Below, in pieces: positions 26,484 to 34,836 of a stretch of 64,000 bases of DNA. Position numbers and translations under genes: made by a program. Numbering within the stretch: position 1 is the first letter of the stretch; each line of letters opens with the position of its first letter. The notes beneath the pieces were generated by a model. The model had not been told where the DNA came from. It searched no databases and was given only the letters and a program-made list of their open reading frames with translations. Origin of the DNA: Pseudomonas chlororaphis (lineage in GTDB: Bacteria > Pseudomonadota > Gammaproteobacteria > Pseudomonadales > Pseudomonadaceae); assembly GCA_001023535.1 (NCBI GenBank), contig CP011020.1, positions 5,590,509 to 5,654,508 on the forward strand, written 5' to 3'.

Positions 26484-26512
26484 CCCTGACGGGGTTCACT
26501 TTCCCGTCAGGG
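26484..26512 (+). promoter_or_regulatory. Leader hairpin before the DUF3577 gene
   Basis: CCCTGACGGG (26484-26493) and CCCGTCAGGG (26503-26512) form a perfect 10-bp stem with a 9-nt loop, 40 bases before the ATG at 26553. Similar CC...GGG hairpins precede radC and ardC in this window. Confidence 0.6.
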
Positions 26513-26552
26513 ATCGTGCGCCGCCGTTTTTCCTTGTAACAGGAGAACCATC

Positions 26553-27107
26553 ATGGCCCACGCCAACCAACCTCAAGAAGTGACTTACTTCAATCTACAT
26601 ACCGCCGGCATTGGCTACCTCAACCGTGTGCGTGAAGTACAGGTTCGCCGCGGACAGCCGTTCATGGCCTGCGATATTGCAGCTCTGCACGGTGCGGCCG
26701 ATGCGGTGGAATACACTCGCTTCGATTGCAAGGTCGCTGGGGGCGAAGCTGAACGCTTGATTCGCCTCTACATGGACGCCGTCAATGCCGAGAAAAAGGT
26801 GTTGCTGTCGTTTCGTATCGGCGATCTGTGGATTGATCCGTTTCTCTACGAGAAAGGCGTCAAACAAGGCCAACCAGGCGCCAGCCTGAAGGGTCGTCTG
26901 CTGTTCATCGACTGGATCAAGGTCAACGGCATGCTCGAGTACAAAGCGCCTGCCAGGCAGGAAGCAACAGCACCTGCTGAGCAAGCGCCTACCCATGAAC
27001 CTCCTCCTGCATCGTCTGATGCCGAAGGTGAAGAGAACGAACCCGAAGTTAAACCTTCGTCACGCCCGGCTCGCCGTGTCTCTACTCAAACCGTTCGGTC
27101 CGCTTGA
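26553..27107 (+). CDS. STY4534-family (DUF3577) ICE replication protein
   Basis: At 184 residues it matches the DUF3577/STY4534 family of PFGI-1 and SPI-7 class islands. A conserved strand-rich core runs from YFNLHTAGIGYLNRVREV through FDCKVAGGEAERL to GRLLFIDWIKVNGMLEYK, like a small OB-type domain. A disordered acidic, proline-rich tail follows. The family is annotated as replication-associated, with no demonstrated activity known to me. The start is set by AGGAG before the ATG. It has an unusually long leader, about 900 bases from the last upstream gene, containing a structured RNA and a stem-loop. A terminator hairpin follows. Confidence 0.88.
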   Translation: MAHANQPQEVTYFNLHTAGIGYLNRVREVQVRRGQPFMACDIAALHGAADAVEYTRFDCKVAGGEAERLIRLYMDAVNAEKKVLLSFRIGDLWIDPFLYEKGVKQGQPGASLKGRLLFIDWIKVNGMLEYKAPARQEATAPAEQAPTHEPPPASSDAEGEENEPEVKPSSRPARRVSTQTVRSA

Positions 27108-27129
27108 ATGGTTCGTAAAGCCCGTCATC

Positions 27130-27156
27130 AAGGCGCTCCTTCGGGCGCCTTTTTTT
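27130..27156 (+). terminator. Rho-independent terminator after the DUF3577 gene
   Basis: AAGGCGC (27130-27136) pairs with GCGCCTT (27145-27151), with an 8-nt loop, and a run of Ts follows. It lies only 22 bases before the next start codon, so it may act as an attenuator between cistrons. Confidence 0.8.
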
Positions 27157-27177
27157 AACCGACATGGGAGCCATCTT

Positions 27178-27435
27178 ATGGAATCCTTCTGGCTTTGCGA
27201 CGAATGCGTGTGCGCTGCGGCTTATGAGGACTACAGCACGCTTTCGCTTTATCAAACAGCGGATCAAATCGCTCAACGCATCGCCGCTCTTCCACCTGGA
27301 TTGGCTCGACTGATACCCGTCAGTGCCGACTTCGATTCCGAGGCCGGCTGGGGAATAAACGGATTTTCCTCGCAGCCCTGCGATGGCTGCGCTTCTCCTC
27401 TGCACGGTCAGCGCCACCAATTCACTCGGTTGTAA
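27178..27435 (+). CDS. Small CxxC-containing ICE protein
   Basis: An 85-residue protein with two Cys-x-x-Cys pairs, LCDEC near residue 6 and PCDGC near residue 70, which could bind one zinc ion. The ATG at 27178 has GGGAG at good spacing; longer in-frame readings overlap the DUF3577 gene and the terminator and are rejected. Gene order (DUF3577, this gene, radC) recalls related ICEs. Function unknown; a zinc-ribbon nucleic-acid-binding protein is one possibility. Confidence 0.65.
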   Translation: MESFWLCDECVCAAAYEDYSTLSLYQTADQIAQRIAALPPGLARLIPVSADFDSEAGWGINGFSSQPCDGCASPLHGQRHQFTRL

Positions 27436-27472
27436 ACGGCTCGACACCTGCTCACAACCACTTCATACCCAG

Positions 27473-27494
27473 CCAGGGGATACCACTCCCCTGG
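27473..27494 (+). promoter_or_regulatory. Leader hairpin before radC
   Basis: CCAGGGGA (27473-27480) and TCCCCTGG (27487-27494) form a perfect 8-bp stem with a 6-nt loop. An alternative GGGG...CCCC hairpin overlaps its right arm. It lies 37 bases before the radC start. Confidence 0.55.
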
Positions 27495-27531
27495 GGTGTG
27501 TGCCCCTGCCGATCCAACTCGGAGGCACCCC

Positions 27532-28026
27532 ATGAGTAATCAACTCACACTGATTGAAACCACCGATCCTGAAGCTGATCGGCTCGCACACGAGAATCGC
27601 GTGATCGATGAAGCGCTGCATATTCTGGATCGTCGATTGTTCACCCGCGGCCCAGGTCTGACTTCTCCTGAGACCGTGGCCTCATTCCTGAAACTGCAAC
27701 TGACTCAACAGGAGCATGAAGTCTTCGGCGTGATCTTCCTCGATGCCAAACATCGAGTGCTTGCGTTCGAAATTCTTTTTCACGGCAGCATCGACGGTGC
27801 CAGCGTATACCCTCGCCAGGTCGTTAAACGCTCCATGGCTCATAACGCCGCAGGCGCTATTTTTGTTCACAACCACCCTTCTGGTTGCACCGAACCCAGC
27901 CAGGCAGACCGCATCCTGACCGTTAGGTTGAAGGAAGCTTTGGCGCTGATCGAAGTGCGTGTACTGGACCACTTCATCGTTGGCGAAGGCCGTCCGCTGT
28001 CCTTTGCCGAATACGGTTGGCTTTAA
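27532..28026 (+). CDS. radC: RadC-family JAB-domain protein
   Basis: This 164-residue protein consists of the RadC JAB/MPN domain: [20 protein letters not shown], the metal-binding [16 protein letters not shown] near residue 112, and the closing DHFIVGEG. Stand-alone RadC proteins are common in mobile elements. Their biochemical role is uncertain and a DNA-repair role is doubtful. CGGAGG precedes the ATG at 27532. It is transcribed with its neighbours but separated from each by hairpins, suggesting individual tuning. Confidence 0.9.
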   Translation: MSNQLTLIETTDPEADRLAHENRVIDEALHILDRRLFTRGPGLTSPETVASFLKLQLTQQEHEVFGVIFLDAKHRVLAFEILFHGSIDGASVYPRQVVKRSMAHNAAGAIFVHNHPSGCTEPSQADRILTVRLKEALALIEVRVLDHFIVGEGRPLSFAEYGWL

Positions 28027-28033
28027 CGCTTAC

Positions 28034-28056
28034 AGGCACTCTCGGGTGCCTTGTTC
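28034..28056 (+). terminator. Weak terminator-like hairpin after radC
   Basis: AGGCAC (28034-28039) pairs with GTGCCT (28046-28051) around a 6-nt loop, followed by a short T-rich stretch. Its closing pairs resemble the terminator after the DUF3577 gene. Confidence 0.45.
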
Positions 28057-28079
28057 ATTGTTAGCCTGGAGAGCTTCCT

Positions 28080-28826
28080 ATGAACCCTATCCATCAAGAC
28101 TCAGTTCCGCTGGTAGATTCAAATCCTTTTATGCGTGGCTACCATAGCCTGGATATCGAGCGGCTACTGCAAATCACCTATGACGAATACTGTCCGCCCT
28201 GCTTTCGCTCCTTGCACCACTCGCAAGCCCATCTGTCCGACGATGAACTACAACTGTCCCGCTGTTTGTTCAATGATGATTTCGCCTTGATCAGCGAAGG
28301 CCAATCCATTCCAAATGAGTTAGATGAATGCTGCCAGACCACTGGACTGGTCCGCCAAGTCGTCTACGCGGTAATGGGTGAAAGGCTCAACCAGAGGCGC
28401 CATGTCGGTGATCTGTATTCTCTGGAAGAAGCACAAACTGTGATTCATCACTTGAGCTTCGAAACGGGGCACTACAGTCGGTCCTGGGAGATCAGCACTA
28501 GCCATCTTCCCGCAGAGGCGATGTCTTACCTGCAGGAGCGGGTGTACAACGCAATGCCCAAGCCAACGAGTCTGTTTTTCGAGCTGTTCAAATTGCCGGA
28601 CTGCGACGGCATCGGGTGCAAGCTGATCGGCACCCCTTGGACGGATGAACAGCTGTTGAAAATCGACGGTCGCTCCTACTTGTCACTCAAACAAGAACAA
28701 CTCGATGCCGGCACCCCGGGAGCCTTGGTCCATGTGTTGTACCTGGCGGCGCTGGCGGATGTGCGGATATTGATCTTCGATCCCTACGCGGCCGTCTTGC
28801 CCGGGCTCGCGGTTTTCGACGAATAA
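28080..28826 (+). CDS. Conserved ICE protein of unknown function
   Basis: A soluble 248-residue protein with no recognised motif. The N-terminal part has a CPPC pair (DEYCPPCFRSLHH), and the C terminus is conserved-looking (DVRILIFDPYAAVLPGLAVF). It follows radC, as hypothetical genes of this size do in related ICEs; database labels for such genes vary and should not be trusted. The ATG at 28080 is preceded by GGAGAG. It is the last gene before the conjugation operon. Confidence 0.65.
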   Translation: MNPIHQDSVPLVDSNPFMRGYHSLDIERLLQITYDEYCPPCFRSLHHSQAHLSDDELQLSRCLFNDDFALISEGQSIPNELDECCQTTGLVRQVVYAVMGERLNQRRHVGDLYSLEEAQTVIHHLSFETGHYSRSWEISTSHLPAEAMSYLQERVYNAMPKPTSLFFELFKLPDCDGIGCKLIGTPWTDEQLLKIDGRSYLSLKQEQLDAGTPGALVHVLYLAALADVRILIFDPYAAVLPGLAVFDE

Positions 28827-28891
28827 CCATGCGATGTGCCGCATTAATACGGAGCCCCCCTGAATCGCATTTCTCACTGAATCACGCTTCC

Positions 28892-28929
28892 CCTCATGTC
28901 AGGTTCTGCACTGAATCTGACATGAGGAA
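28892..28929 (+). promoter_or_regulatory. Hairpin masking the ribosome binding site of the first transfer gene
   Basis: CCTCATGTCAG (28892-28902) and CTGACATGAGG (28917-28927) form a perfect 11-bp stem with a 14-nt loop. GAGGAA (28924-28929), the only plausible Shine-Dalgarno for the ATG at 28938, overlaps the right arm. AATCTTTT follows, so it could also act as a terminator or attenuator, or as an operator in DNA. Confidence 0.65.
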
Positions 28930-28937
28930 TCTTTTCC

Positions 28938-29480
28938 ATGGCCCGTTTTTTCACGCTGGTCTGTCTGCTAGGCGCACTGAGCGCGTGCACTGCGCAAGCT
29001 CCAAGTACATCGCCGTCCCATCCACCACCCGACAATGAGATGAGCCGGAGCCAATCCAAAAAGGATACTGGCGAAGGCAGTCATCAGGCGGACCTTCGCT
29101 ATGGCCGCTATACGCTAGTGAGCACCGCGCCCACTAGGGAACAACGAGACCTGCTTGCCCAGATCATCGACATCAGCATCCCGTCAAACCTGAGTCCATC
29201 GGTCCAGGATGCGCTGCACTATGTGTTGTTGCGCTCGGGCTATTCGCTCTGTCCTGATGCCCCGCCAGTGAAGGTGCTCTTCAGCCGTCCATTACCAGCA
29301 GCACACTATCGCCTTGGACCGATCCCGTTGCGCAGCGCACTGCAAGTGCTGGCCGGTCCGGCTTGGCAACTCACAGTCGACGATATCAATCGCTCAGTCT
29401 GCTTCGAACCACAAAAAGCCGAGACCCGAACTGTACCGATCGCCTCTTCTCCGTCCCCCCAGCTGGAGACGCGCCCATGA
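28938..29480 (+). CDS. PilL N-terminal-domain lipoprotein of the ICE transfer system (TIGR03748-like)
   Basis: A 180-residue lipoprotein with signal peptide and lipobox LSAC, cleaved before Cys-17. The mature part has a disordered linker and then a compact domain (RYGRYTLVSTAPTREQRDLL ... LHYVLLRSGYSLC ... LPLRSALQVLAG-like). This is the PilL N-terminal pattern of secretin-associated or TcpQ-like proteins. It is the first gene of the conjugation cluster and probably sits at the outer membrane. Its ribosome binding site lies in a strong hairpin. Confidence 0.82.
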   Translation: MARFFTLVCLLGALSACTAQAPSTSPSHPPPDNEMSRSQSKKDTGEGSHQADLRYGRYTLVSTAPTREQRDLLAQIIDISIPSNLSPSVQDALHYVLLRSGYSLCPDAPPVKVLFSRPLPAAHYRLGPIPLRSALQVLAGPAWQLTVDDINRSVCFEPQKAETRTVPIASSPSPQLETRP

Positions 29481-30145
29481 AAGCCTCAACGTTTCAAACC
29501 CTGATCGTTGGGGGACTGTGCCTGGCGGTCGCTGGGCTGAGCGGTGGTCTATATAACCAGGCTCAGAGCATGACGAAATTGCAGGACAGCAGCATCCAAC
29601 ACCAACAGACCTTGGACACCCTGCAACGTGACTCAAACGCCCTCAAGGATACGCAGGAAAAACTGCATTACGCGGTGAAAGACCTGAGGCAGATGGTCGA
29701 TACCGGCGAGCAACAAGCCAGTGTCCTCGACCCGATGCTGGACCAGTGGGCACAAGAAATTCAGGAATTGCGCGACGGTCTGGCAACCCGGGCTACCGAG
29801 GCTGACATGACTGCGTTACGGGCACGCCTGGAACAAGTGGAGCAGAAGCTCCTGGACCTCAGCTCCAAGCCATCACCACCAGCGCCACCGTCCACAGCCA
29901 AACCGAAAAACACCGTTCTCCCCAAGTCCGTCCCACTCTCGCCTCCCTTTTCAGTGTCGGGTGTTGAGTCCCGCGGCGGCGAACGTTTCTTGGCGGTCAC
30001 CCCGCATGACAGCCGTACTCTCGCGGATGTTCGACTGCTGCATAGCGGCGAACAAATCAGCACCTGGCGCCTGAAAGCATTGGAACCAACCTCGGTCATT
30101 TTTGCGGTGAGCGGACATCCAGACCAAACCGTTCAGGTTCCTTAA
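29477..30145 (+). CDS. Single-pass membrane coiled-coil protein of the transfer cluster
   Basis: The protein has about 222 residues. Residues 8-27 form one membrane segment (TLIVGGLCLAVAGLSGGLY). Residues about 30-130 are heptad-rich and likely a coiled coil. A proline-rich linker then leads to a C-terminal domain (FSVSGVESRGGERFLAV ... LLHSGEQISTWRLKAL) resembling the small periplasmic HR/PilP-type domains of secretion systems, which is inference. The start at 29477 overlaps the PilL stop (ATGA). It probably spans the inner membrane and contacts outer-membrane components. Confidence 0.7.
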   Translation: MKASTFQTLIVGGLCLAVAGLSGGLYNQAQSMTKLQDSSIQHQQTLDTLQRDSNALKDTQEKLHYAVKDLRQMVDTGEQQASVLDPMLDQWAQEIQELRDGLATRATEADMTALRARLEQVEQKLLDLSSKPSPPAPPSTAKPKNTVLPKSVPLSPPFSVSGVESRGGERFLAVTPHDSRTLADVRLLHSGEQISTWRLKALEPTSVIFAVSGHPDQTVQVP

Positions 30146-30154
30146 GAGGTCTGC

Positions 30155-30871
30155 ATGAACAAAGTGCTCCCGACCGTCCTCTGTCTCGTATCAATAGTTG
30201 CCGTTAGCGCTGCGCAGGGAGATACCGCTGCGATCCATTCGCAGCCCCAAGACACTCAAACCATCCCATTGGAGCGCCTCCGTTCGACTCAGGCTGCGAC
30301 CTGGGGATTGTCCGAGCAAGAGTGGTCACGCTTCGAGCAGATCCAAGCTGGCCCGCGCGGTTTCTGGAGTCCAACTCTCGATCCATTGACGGCTCTCGGG
30401 GTCGAAGCCGAGTCCGATCAGGAGCGTCAGCGCTATGCCGAATTACAGGTCGCGTTGGAGGCCAAACGCGCCGAACGCGAGCTGGCCTATCAGAACGCTT
30501 ATACCGCCGCATGGGCCAAGCTGTTTCCCGGACTGCTGCCGATCCAGGGCATGGCGTCCGCCTCCCCTGCCAACTCCCCAGTAGCGCCCCGCCCAGCGTT
30601 GTTCGTGAAAGATCATTGCCAGCCATGTGTCGTCGAAGCGCAGCGTCTGCAAAACAGTGACGCCGCTTTCGATATCTACCTGGTGGGCAGCCAAGGCGAC
30701 GATGAACGCATCCGCACCTGGGCACGGCAGGCGGGCATCGACCCGGTTCGAGTACAGCGCCGGCAGATCACCCTGAATCATGACCGTGGTCACTGGCTCA
30801 GTTTGGGGGCTTCAGGCCCATTCCCTGTCACGTTCCAACAGGTGAATGGACAATGGCAACGTCTCAACTGA
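30155..30871 (+). CDS. TIGR03759-family ICE protein (PFL_4693 family)
   Basis: A 238-residue protein with a signal peptide (cleavage near residue 20). The conserved WGLSEQEWSRFEQI and GPRGFWSPTLDPLTALG segments are typical of the family. The C-terminal half contains a CQPC pair (VKDHCQPCVVEAQRLQ) within a strand-helix context reminiscent of a thioredoxin fold, so disulfide chemistry or folding of transfer proteins is possible. It overlaps the transglycosylase gene by 19 bases. Confidence 0.85.
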   Translation: MNKVLPTVLCLVSIVAVSAAQGDTAAIHSQPQDTQTIPLERLRSTQAATWGLSEQEWSRFEQIQAGPRGFWSPTLDPLTALGVEAESDQERQRYAELQVALEAKRAERELAYQNAYTAAWAKLFPGLLPIQGMASASPANSPVAPRPALFVKDHCQPCVVEAQRLQNSDAAFDIYLVGSQGDDERIRTWARQAGIDPVRVQRRQITLNHDRGHWLSLGASGPFPVTFQQVNGQWQRLN

Positions 30872-31401
30872 GCAGTTTGTTACTCACGCTCATGGCACTG
30901 ACGGTTCATGCGAACGAACTGCCGCCGCCGGCCTATCAACTGGCGGCGCACGGTGCAGACATTCCTCCTGCTGTTCTTTTCGCCATCACCTTGCAGGAGA
31001 GTGGTATTCGCGTGCGAGGTCGGCTGTTGCCCTGGCCTTGGACACTGAATATCGCCGGAACACCTTATCGCTTCGTCACTCGCCAAGCGGCGTGCCAAGC
31101 CTTGGTTCAGGCGCTCGCCCACCACGGCGCCAAGCGGGTCGATGTTGGACTCGGACAAACCAACCTGGGTTATCACGGGCAACGCTTTTCCAGCCCCTGC
31201 GAAGCCCTCGATCCTTACCGAAATCTCGCCGTGACCGCCGCGCTGCTGCGTGAACATCACGCCGCCACCGGTGATTGGGTACTGGCTGCCGGACGCTACC
31301 ACCGCCCAGCGGGAGGCCCGCCTGCTGCTCGCTATCGCGCCAGTTTTTCTCGCCAACTCCAACGGGTACTGTTTTCCTTCAATCAGGTCATATCTCCATG
31401 A
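30853..31401 (+). CDS. Periplasmic lytic transglycosylase of the transfer system
   Basis: This 182-residue protein has a signal peptide and an SLT domain. The catalytic Glu is in VLFAITLQESGIR near residue 50, and VGLGQTNLGYHGQRF near residue 97 is the substrate-groove motif. It would open peptidoglycan locally for assembly of the mating channel, like VirB1. It is placed between the TIGR03759 and TIGR03765 families, as in PFGI-1-class clusters. The start overlaps the previous gene and its stop overlaps the next ATG. Confidence 0.87.
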   Translation: MATSQLSSLLLTLMALTVHANELPPPAYQLAAHGADIPPAVLFAITLQESGIRVRGRLLPWPWTLNIAGTPYRFVTRQAACQALVQALAHHGAKRVDVGLGQTNLGYHGQRFSSPCEALDPYRNLAVTAALLREHHAATGDWVLAAGRYHRPAGGPPAARYRASFSRQLQRVLFSFNQVISP

Positions 31402-31874
31402 AACGAATTACCCTCACCTGTTGCTCAATCTTGTTCCTGGCACCTTTCGCTTGCGCGCAACTGGCCATTGCAAAGGATTCTCCTCAGTCGAATAAGGGGC
31501 TTTCATCCCATCGGGCCATTTATGCAGACCTGTCCATACCGCCCGATGAGGCGTGGATATTGCCGGTCAAAAGCTCTCAGCTGAGTCCAGGTAAAGTCAT
31601 ATCTCGACAGCTGAAAATGCCCGGTTTAAAGCCGTTCTTTCTAGTGGGCGACGACCCTCGTTCGCTGGATTGGCTACGCCAACGTGCTGGTGAGTTAAAA
31701 GCGATTGAGGCGGCTGGCCTGGCCGTGGAAGTCGCCGATACCAATGCCCTGTCACGGATCCGAGCAGCAGCTCCTGGCATCACCATTCTGCCGGTCAACG
31801 GCAACGACATCGCCGCCCGCTTGCAGATCGATCACTACCCCGTCTTGATTACTGCTACCTCGCTGGAACAGTGA
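31398..31874 (+). CDS. TIGR03765-family ICE protein (PFL_4695 family)
   Basis: A 158-residue exported protein whose signal peptide ends near residue 21. The mature part has conserved LRQRAGELKAIEAAGLAVEV and PGITILPVNGNDIAARLQID segments, an alpha/beta pattern resembling TrbC/TraW-like or integrating-element periplasmic proteins. Its exact role is unknown. The ATG at 31398 overlaps the transglycosylase stop, and TraD follows after nine bases. Confidence 0.85.
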   Translation: MKRITLTCCSILFLAPFACAQLAIAKDSPQSNKGLSSHRAIYADLSIPPDEAWILPVKSSQLSPGKVISRQLKMPGLKPFFLVGDDPRSLDWLRQRAGELKAIEAAGLAVEVADTNALSRIRAAAPGITILPVNGNDIAARLQIDHYPVLITATSLEQ

Positions 31875-31883
31875 GCCTAAGCC

Positions 31884-33989
31884 ATGGCCGACCATGCGAT
31901 GGAATCCAAGCTTCGGCCGGCAGTGGAGCTTTATACCGTAGCGATCTGTATCGCGGCCGCGCTGTTGTGCGTGTTTTCGCCTTGGGCCGTGGCCCTGTCA
32001 CCTGAAATCGGCAGAGTCACGGCGCTGGCTTACACGCTGTTCGGGCTCGTGCGATTTCGCCAGGCCTGGGATGTGCTGCGCTATCGCCGCAACATCCGTC
32101 GGTTACCTCGTTATGAACTGACCAGTCGACAGATTCCAGTCAGCCGCAAACATCTGTTCATGGGGCGCGGGTTTCGCTGGACTCGCCTGCACACACAACG
32201 TCTGGTCGAGGCCCAGGATCCAGCCGTCGCCTGTTATGTCGATCCACCTACTGGCTATCGCCTGGCACGAGGCCTGGAGCGTCGTCTGGAGCATGCGCCG
32301 TTCCCACTCTCGATCATGGGGCGCGTTACGGCCTGGGACAGTATTTTCAATCCCGTACGCCCCTTGCCACCGGTAGGTGGCTCACCGTTGCTGCATGGTG
32401 TCGAACCAAACGAGATGGAGGTCAGCCTTCCCCTGAGCGAACGAGTTGGCCATACCCTGGTACTGGGCACCACCCGTGTTGGCAAGACGCGACTGGCTGA
32501 GGTGTACATCACCCAGGATATTCACCGCGCCGAGCACGAGGTAGTGATCGTATTCGACCCCAAGGGCGATGCCGACCTGCTCAAACGCATGTATGTCGAA
32601 GCGCGACGGGCTGGTCGTGAGAAAGAGTTTTACGTGTTCCATCTGGGTTGGCCAGAGATCTCGGCCCGATACAACGCCGTGGGACGTTTTGGACGTATAT
32701 CGGAGGTAGCGTCGCGCATCGCTGGGCAGCTCAGCGGCGAAGGCAACTCCGCCGCTTTTCGCGAGTTCGCCTGGCGCTTCGTCAACATTATCGCAAGAGC
32801 CCTGATCGAGCTGGGTCGGCGTCCGGACTATCTACAGATCCAACGGCATGTGGTCAACATCGACGCGCTGTTCGTTGAATATGCCCAGCAGTTCTTCGCT
32901 AAGACCGACGCGAAAGCCTGGGAAGTCATCGTCCAGATCGAAGGCAAACTCAACGAGAAAAACACGCCTCGGCATATGGTCGGGCGCGAAAAACGCGTGG
33001 TCGCCATCGAGCAATACTTGGCGGCGAAACGCGTATTCGATCCGGTATTGGATGGGTTGCGTTCGGCAGTACGTTACGACCGGACCTATTTCGACAAGAT
33101 CGTCGCCTCGCTACTGCCACTGCTGGAGAAACTCACCACCGGCAAAACCGCTCAACTACTGGCCCCCAACTACACCGACCTGGACGACCCGCGGCCGATC
33201 TTCGACTGGATGCAGATCATTCGAAAACGCGGCATTGTCTATGTCGGTCTGGATGCGTTGACCGACGCGGAGGTAGCCGCTGCGGTGGGCAACTCCATGT
33301 TCGCCGACCTGGTTTCGGTCGCCGGGCACATCTACAAACATGGCATTGATCAGGGACTACCCACAGAGAGTAGCAGCACAGAAAAACTCCCCATCAACCT
33401 ACACGCCGATGAGTTCAACGAGCTGATGGGCGATGAGTTCATTCCGCTGATCAACAAAGGCGGTGGCGCTGGCATCCAGGTGACGGCCTATACCCAGACT
33501 CTGAGTGATATCGAAGCGCGTATTGGTAACCGAGCCAAGGCCGGCCAGGTCATAGGCAACTTCAACACCCTACAGATGCTTCGCGTCCGTGAGACGGCTA
33601 CCGCTGAGCTGCTTACCCAACAGTTGCCCAAGGTCAATGTGCTGACCAAGACCCTGGTGTCGGGGGCCACCGACACTTCCGACCCAGAGGCTAATACGGA
33701 CTTCACCTCGTCCTCGCAGGATCGCGTCAACAGCACCAGCGTGCCGCTGATCGAACCTGCTCATATTGTCAGCCTGCCCAAGGGGCAAATGTTCTCCTTC
33801 CAGGCCGGGGGGCAGTTATGGAAGGTGCGGATGCCATTACCTAAAACCTCCAACGACGATGCCATGCCCAAGGACCTGCAAGAGCTCACTCAGCGAATGC
33901 GGGCGACTTACAACCAGCAAGCGGGCGAATGGTGGAGTACGAGCGGCGGTGGCCCAACCGTTGACTTCAATCTGGATCAGGTGGGGTAA
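31884..33989 (+). CDS. traD: TraD-type conjugative coupling protein
   Basis: This 701-residue coupling ATPase has two membrane segments near residues 12-55, Walker A LVLGTTRVGKTRLAE near residue 190 and Walker B VIVFDPKGDADLL near residue 218. A hexameric RecA-like motor region with NLHADEFNELMGDEF and AYTQTLSDIEARIG lies further on. It brings the relaxase-DNA complex to the type IV secretion channel and pumps the strand. It belongs to the ICE (TIGR03743-like) branch. It is followed by a membrane protein of the same cluster. Confidence 0.92.
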   Translation: MADHAMESKLRPAVELYTVAICIAAALLCVFSPWAVALSPEIGRVTALAYTLFGLVRFRQAWDVLRYRRNIRRLPRYELTSRQIPVSRKHLFMGRGFRWTRLHTQRLVEAQDPAVACYVDPPTGYRLARGLERRLEHAPFPLSIMGRVTAWDSIFNPVRPLPPVGGSPLLHGVEPNEMEVSLPLSERVGHTLVLGTTRVGKTRLAEVYITQDIHRAEHEVVIVFDPKGDADLLKRMYVEARRAGREKEFYVFHLGWPEISARYNAVGRFGRISEVASRIAGQLSGEGNSAAFREFAWRFVNIIARALIELGRRPDYLQIQRHVVNIDALFVEYAQQFFAKTDAKAWEVIVQIEGKLNEKNTPRHMVGREKRVVAIEQYLAAKRVFDPVLDGLRSAVRYDRTYFDKIVASLLPLLEKLTTGKTAQLLAPNYTDLDDPRPIFDWMQIIRKRGIVYVGLDALTDAEVAAAVGNSMFADLVSVAGHIYKHGIDQGLPTESSSTEKLPINLHADEFNELMGDEFIPLINKGGGAGIQVTAYTQTLSDIEARIGNRAKAGQVIGNFNTLQMLRVRETATAELLTQQLPKVNVLTKTLVSGATDTSDPEANTDFTSSSQDRVNSTSVPLIEPAHIVSLPKGQMFSFQAGGQLWKVRMPLPKTSNDDAMPKDLQELTQRMRATYNQQAGEWWSTSGGGPTVDFNLDQVG

Positions 33990-34036
33990 GTCTCATCAAT
34001 GGTCCAGGTTTCGGCTAGGAACATTCAGAAAGCGTC

Positions 34037-34798
34037 ATGACACCGTCGGCACGATGCAATGGGATAACGATGACAGCCTCTACGCAAAACGCTCTACAGC
34101 CTATCCAACGTCCAGGATTGATCGTATCGGCGATCAGGCTCGTCCTACGGGTAATTGGAGTGCTGATAGCGTCGTTGCTACTCTCAATTCTGATTGAGTT
34201 CGCGGGGCTGCTGCTGTTCTGGGGGGATCAAGGTTGGCGTCACAGCCAAGCCATGCTGAACAGCGAGCTGGGCTGGCTAAGCGAGCATTTCAGATTGTCA
34301 CTCATCATCCAGCAACCCGGGCAAACAATCGCCAATTGGCTGGGCTTTCTCAATGAGTGGTTGCTGGTCAAGACTGGTTTTGCGGATTTTGCTCAGCAGG
34401 CGCGCGTATCGAGCCAGGGTAACGGCTACTGGGGCTGGCTCAATCAACTTTACGTCGACATTGAGGATTTTGTTCTGGCGGCGGTGTATGTCGCCTTCAC
34501 TTTCGTAGTACGGTTAATGATTCTTGGGTTGGCGACACCGCTGTTTATGCTGGCCATGATCACCGGTTTTGTCGATGGGTTGACGCGTCGGGACCTGCGA
34601 AAGTTCGGTGCGGGCAGGGAAAGCAGTTTTGTTTATCACCGGGCTAAACGAGCCGTAACTCCATTGCTTGTCGCACCGTGGCTAATCTATCTCTCCCTGC
34701 CCTTTCCGCTCAATCCTCTAACTATCTTTTTACCGTGTGCCGCGATACTTGGAGTGGCAACAGCAATCACTGCAGCGGCATTTAAGAAATATATTTAA
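34037..34798 (+). CDS. TIGR03747-family ICE membrane protein (PFL_4697 family)
   Basis: A 253-residue membrane protein with four or more hydrophobic segments (around residues 30-60, 145-185, 208-250). The conserved stretch GFVDGLTRRDLRKFGAGRES lies between the second and third. Family members occur next to TraD in PFGI-1-class systems and may assist coupling-protein assembly. An alternative ATG at 34070 would remove 11 residues and gives a more usual N terminus. The lone cargo gene follows on the opposite strand. Confidence 0.85.
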   Translation: MTPSARCNGITMTASTQNALQPIQRPGLIVSAIRLVLRVIGVLIASLLLSILIEFAGLLLFWGDQGWRHSQAMLNSELGWLSEHFRLSLIIQQPGQTIANWLGFLNEWLLVKTGFADFAQQARVSSQGNGYWGWLNQLYVDIEDFVLAAVYVAFTFVVRLMILGLATPLFMLAMITGFVDGLTRRDLRKFGAGRESSFVYHRAKRAVTPLLVAPWLIYLSLPFPLNPLTIFLPCAAILGVATAITAAAFKKYI

Positions 34799-34836
34799 TA
34801 CCATCTAAAACCTCACCAACTACCCCAGCACCTCTA

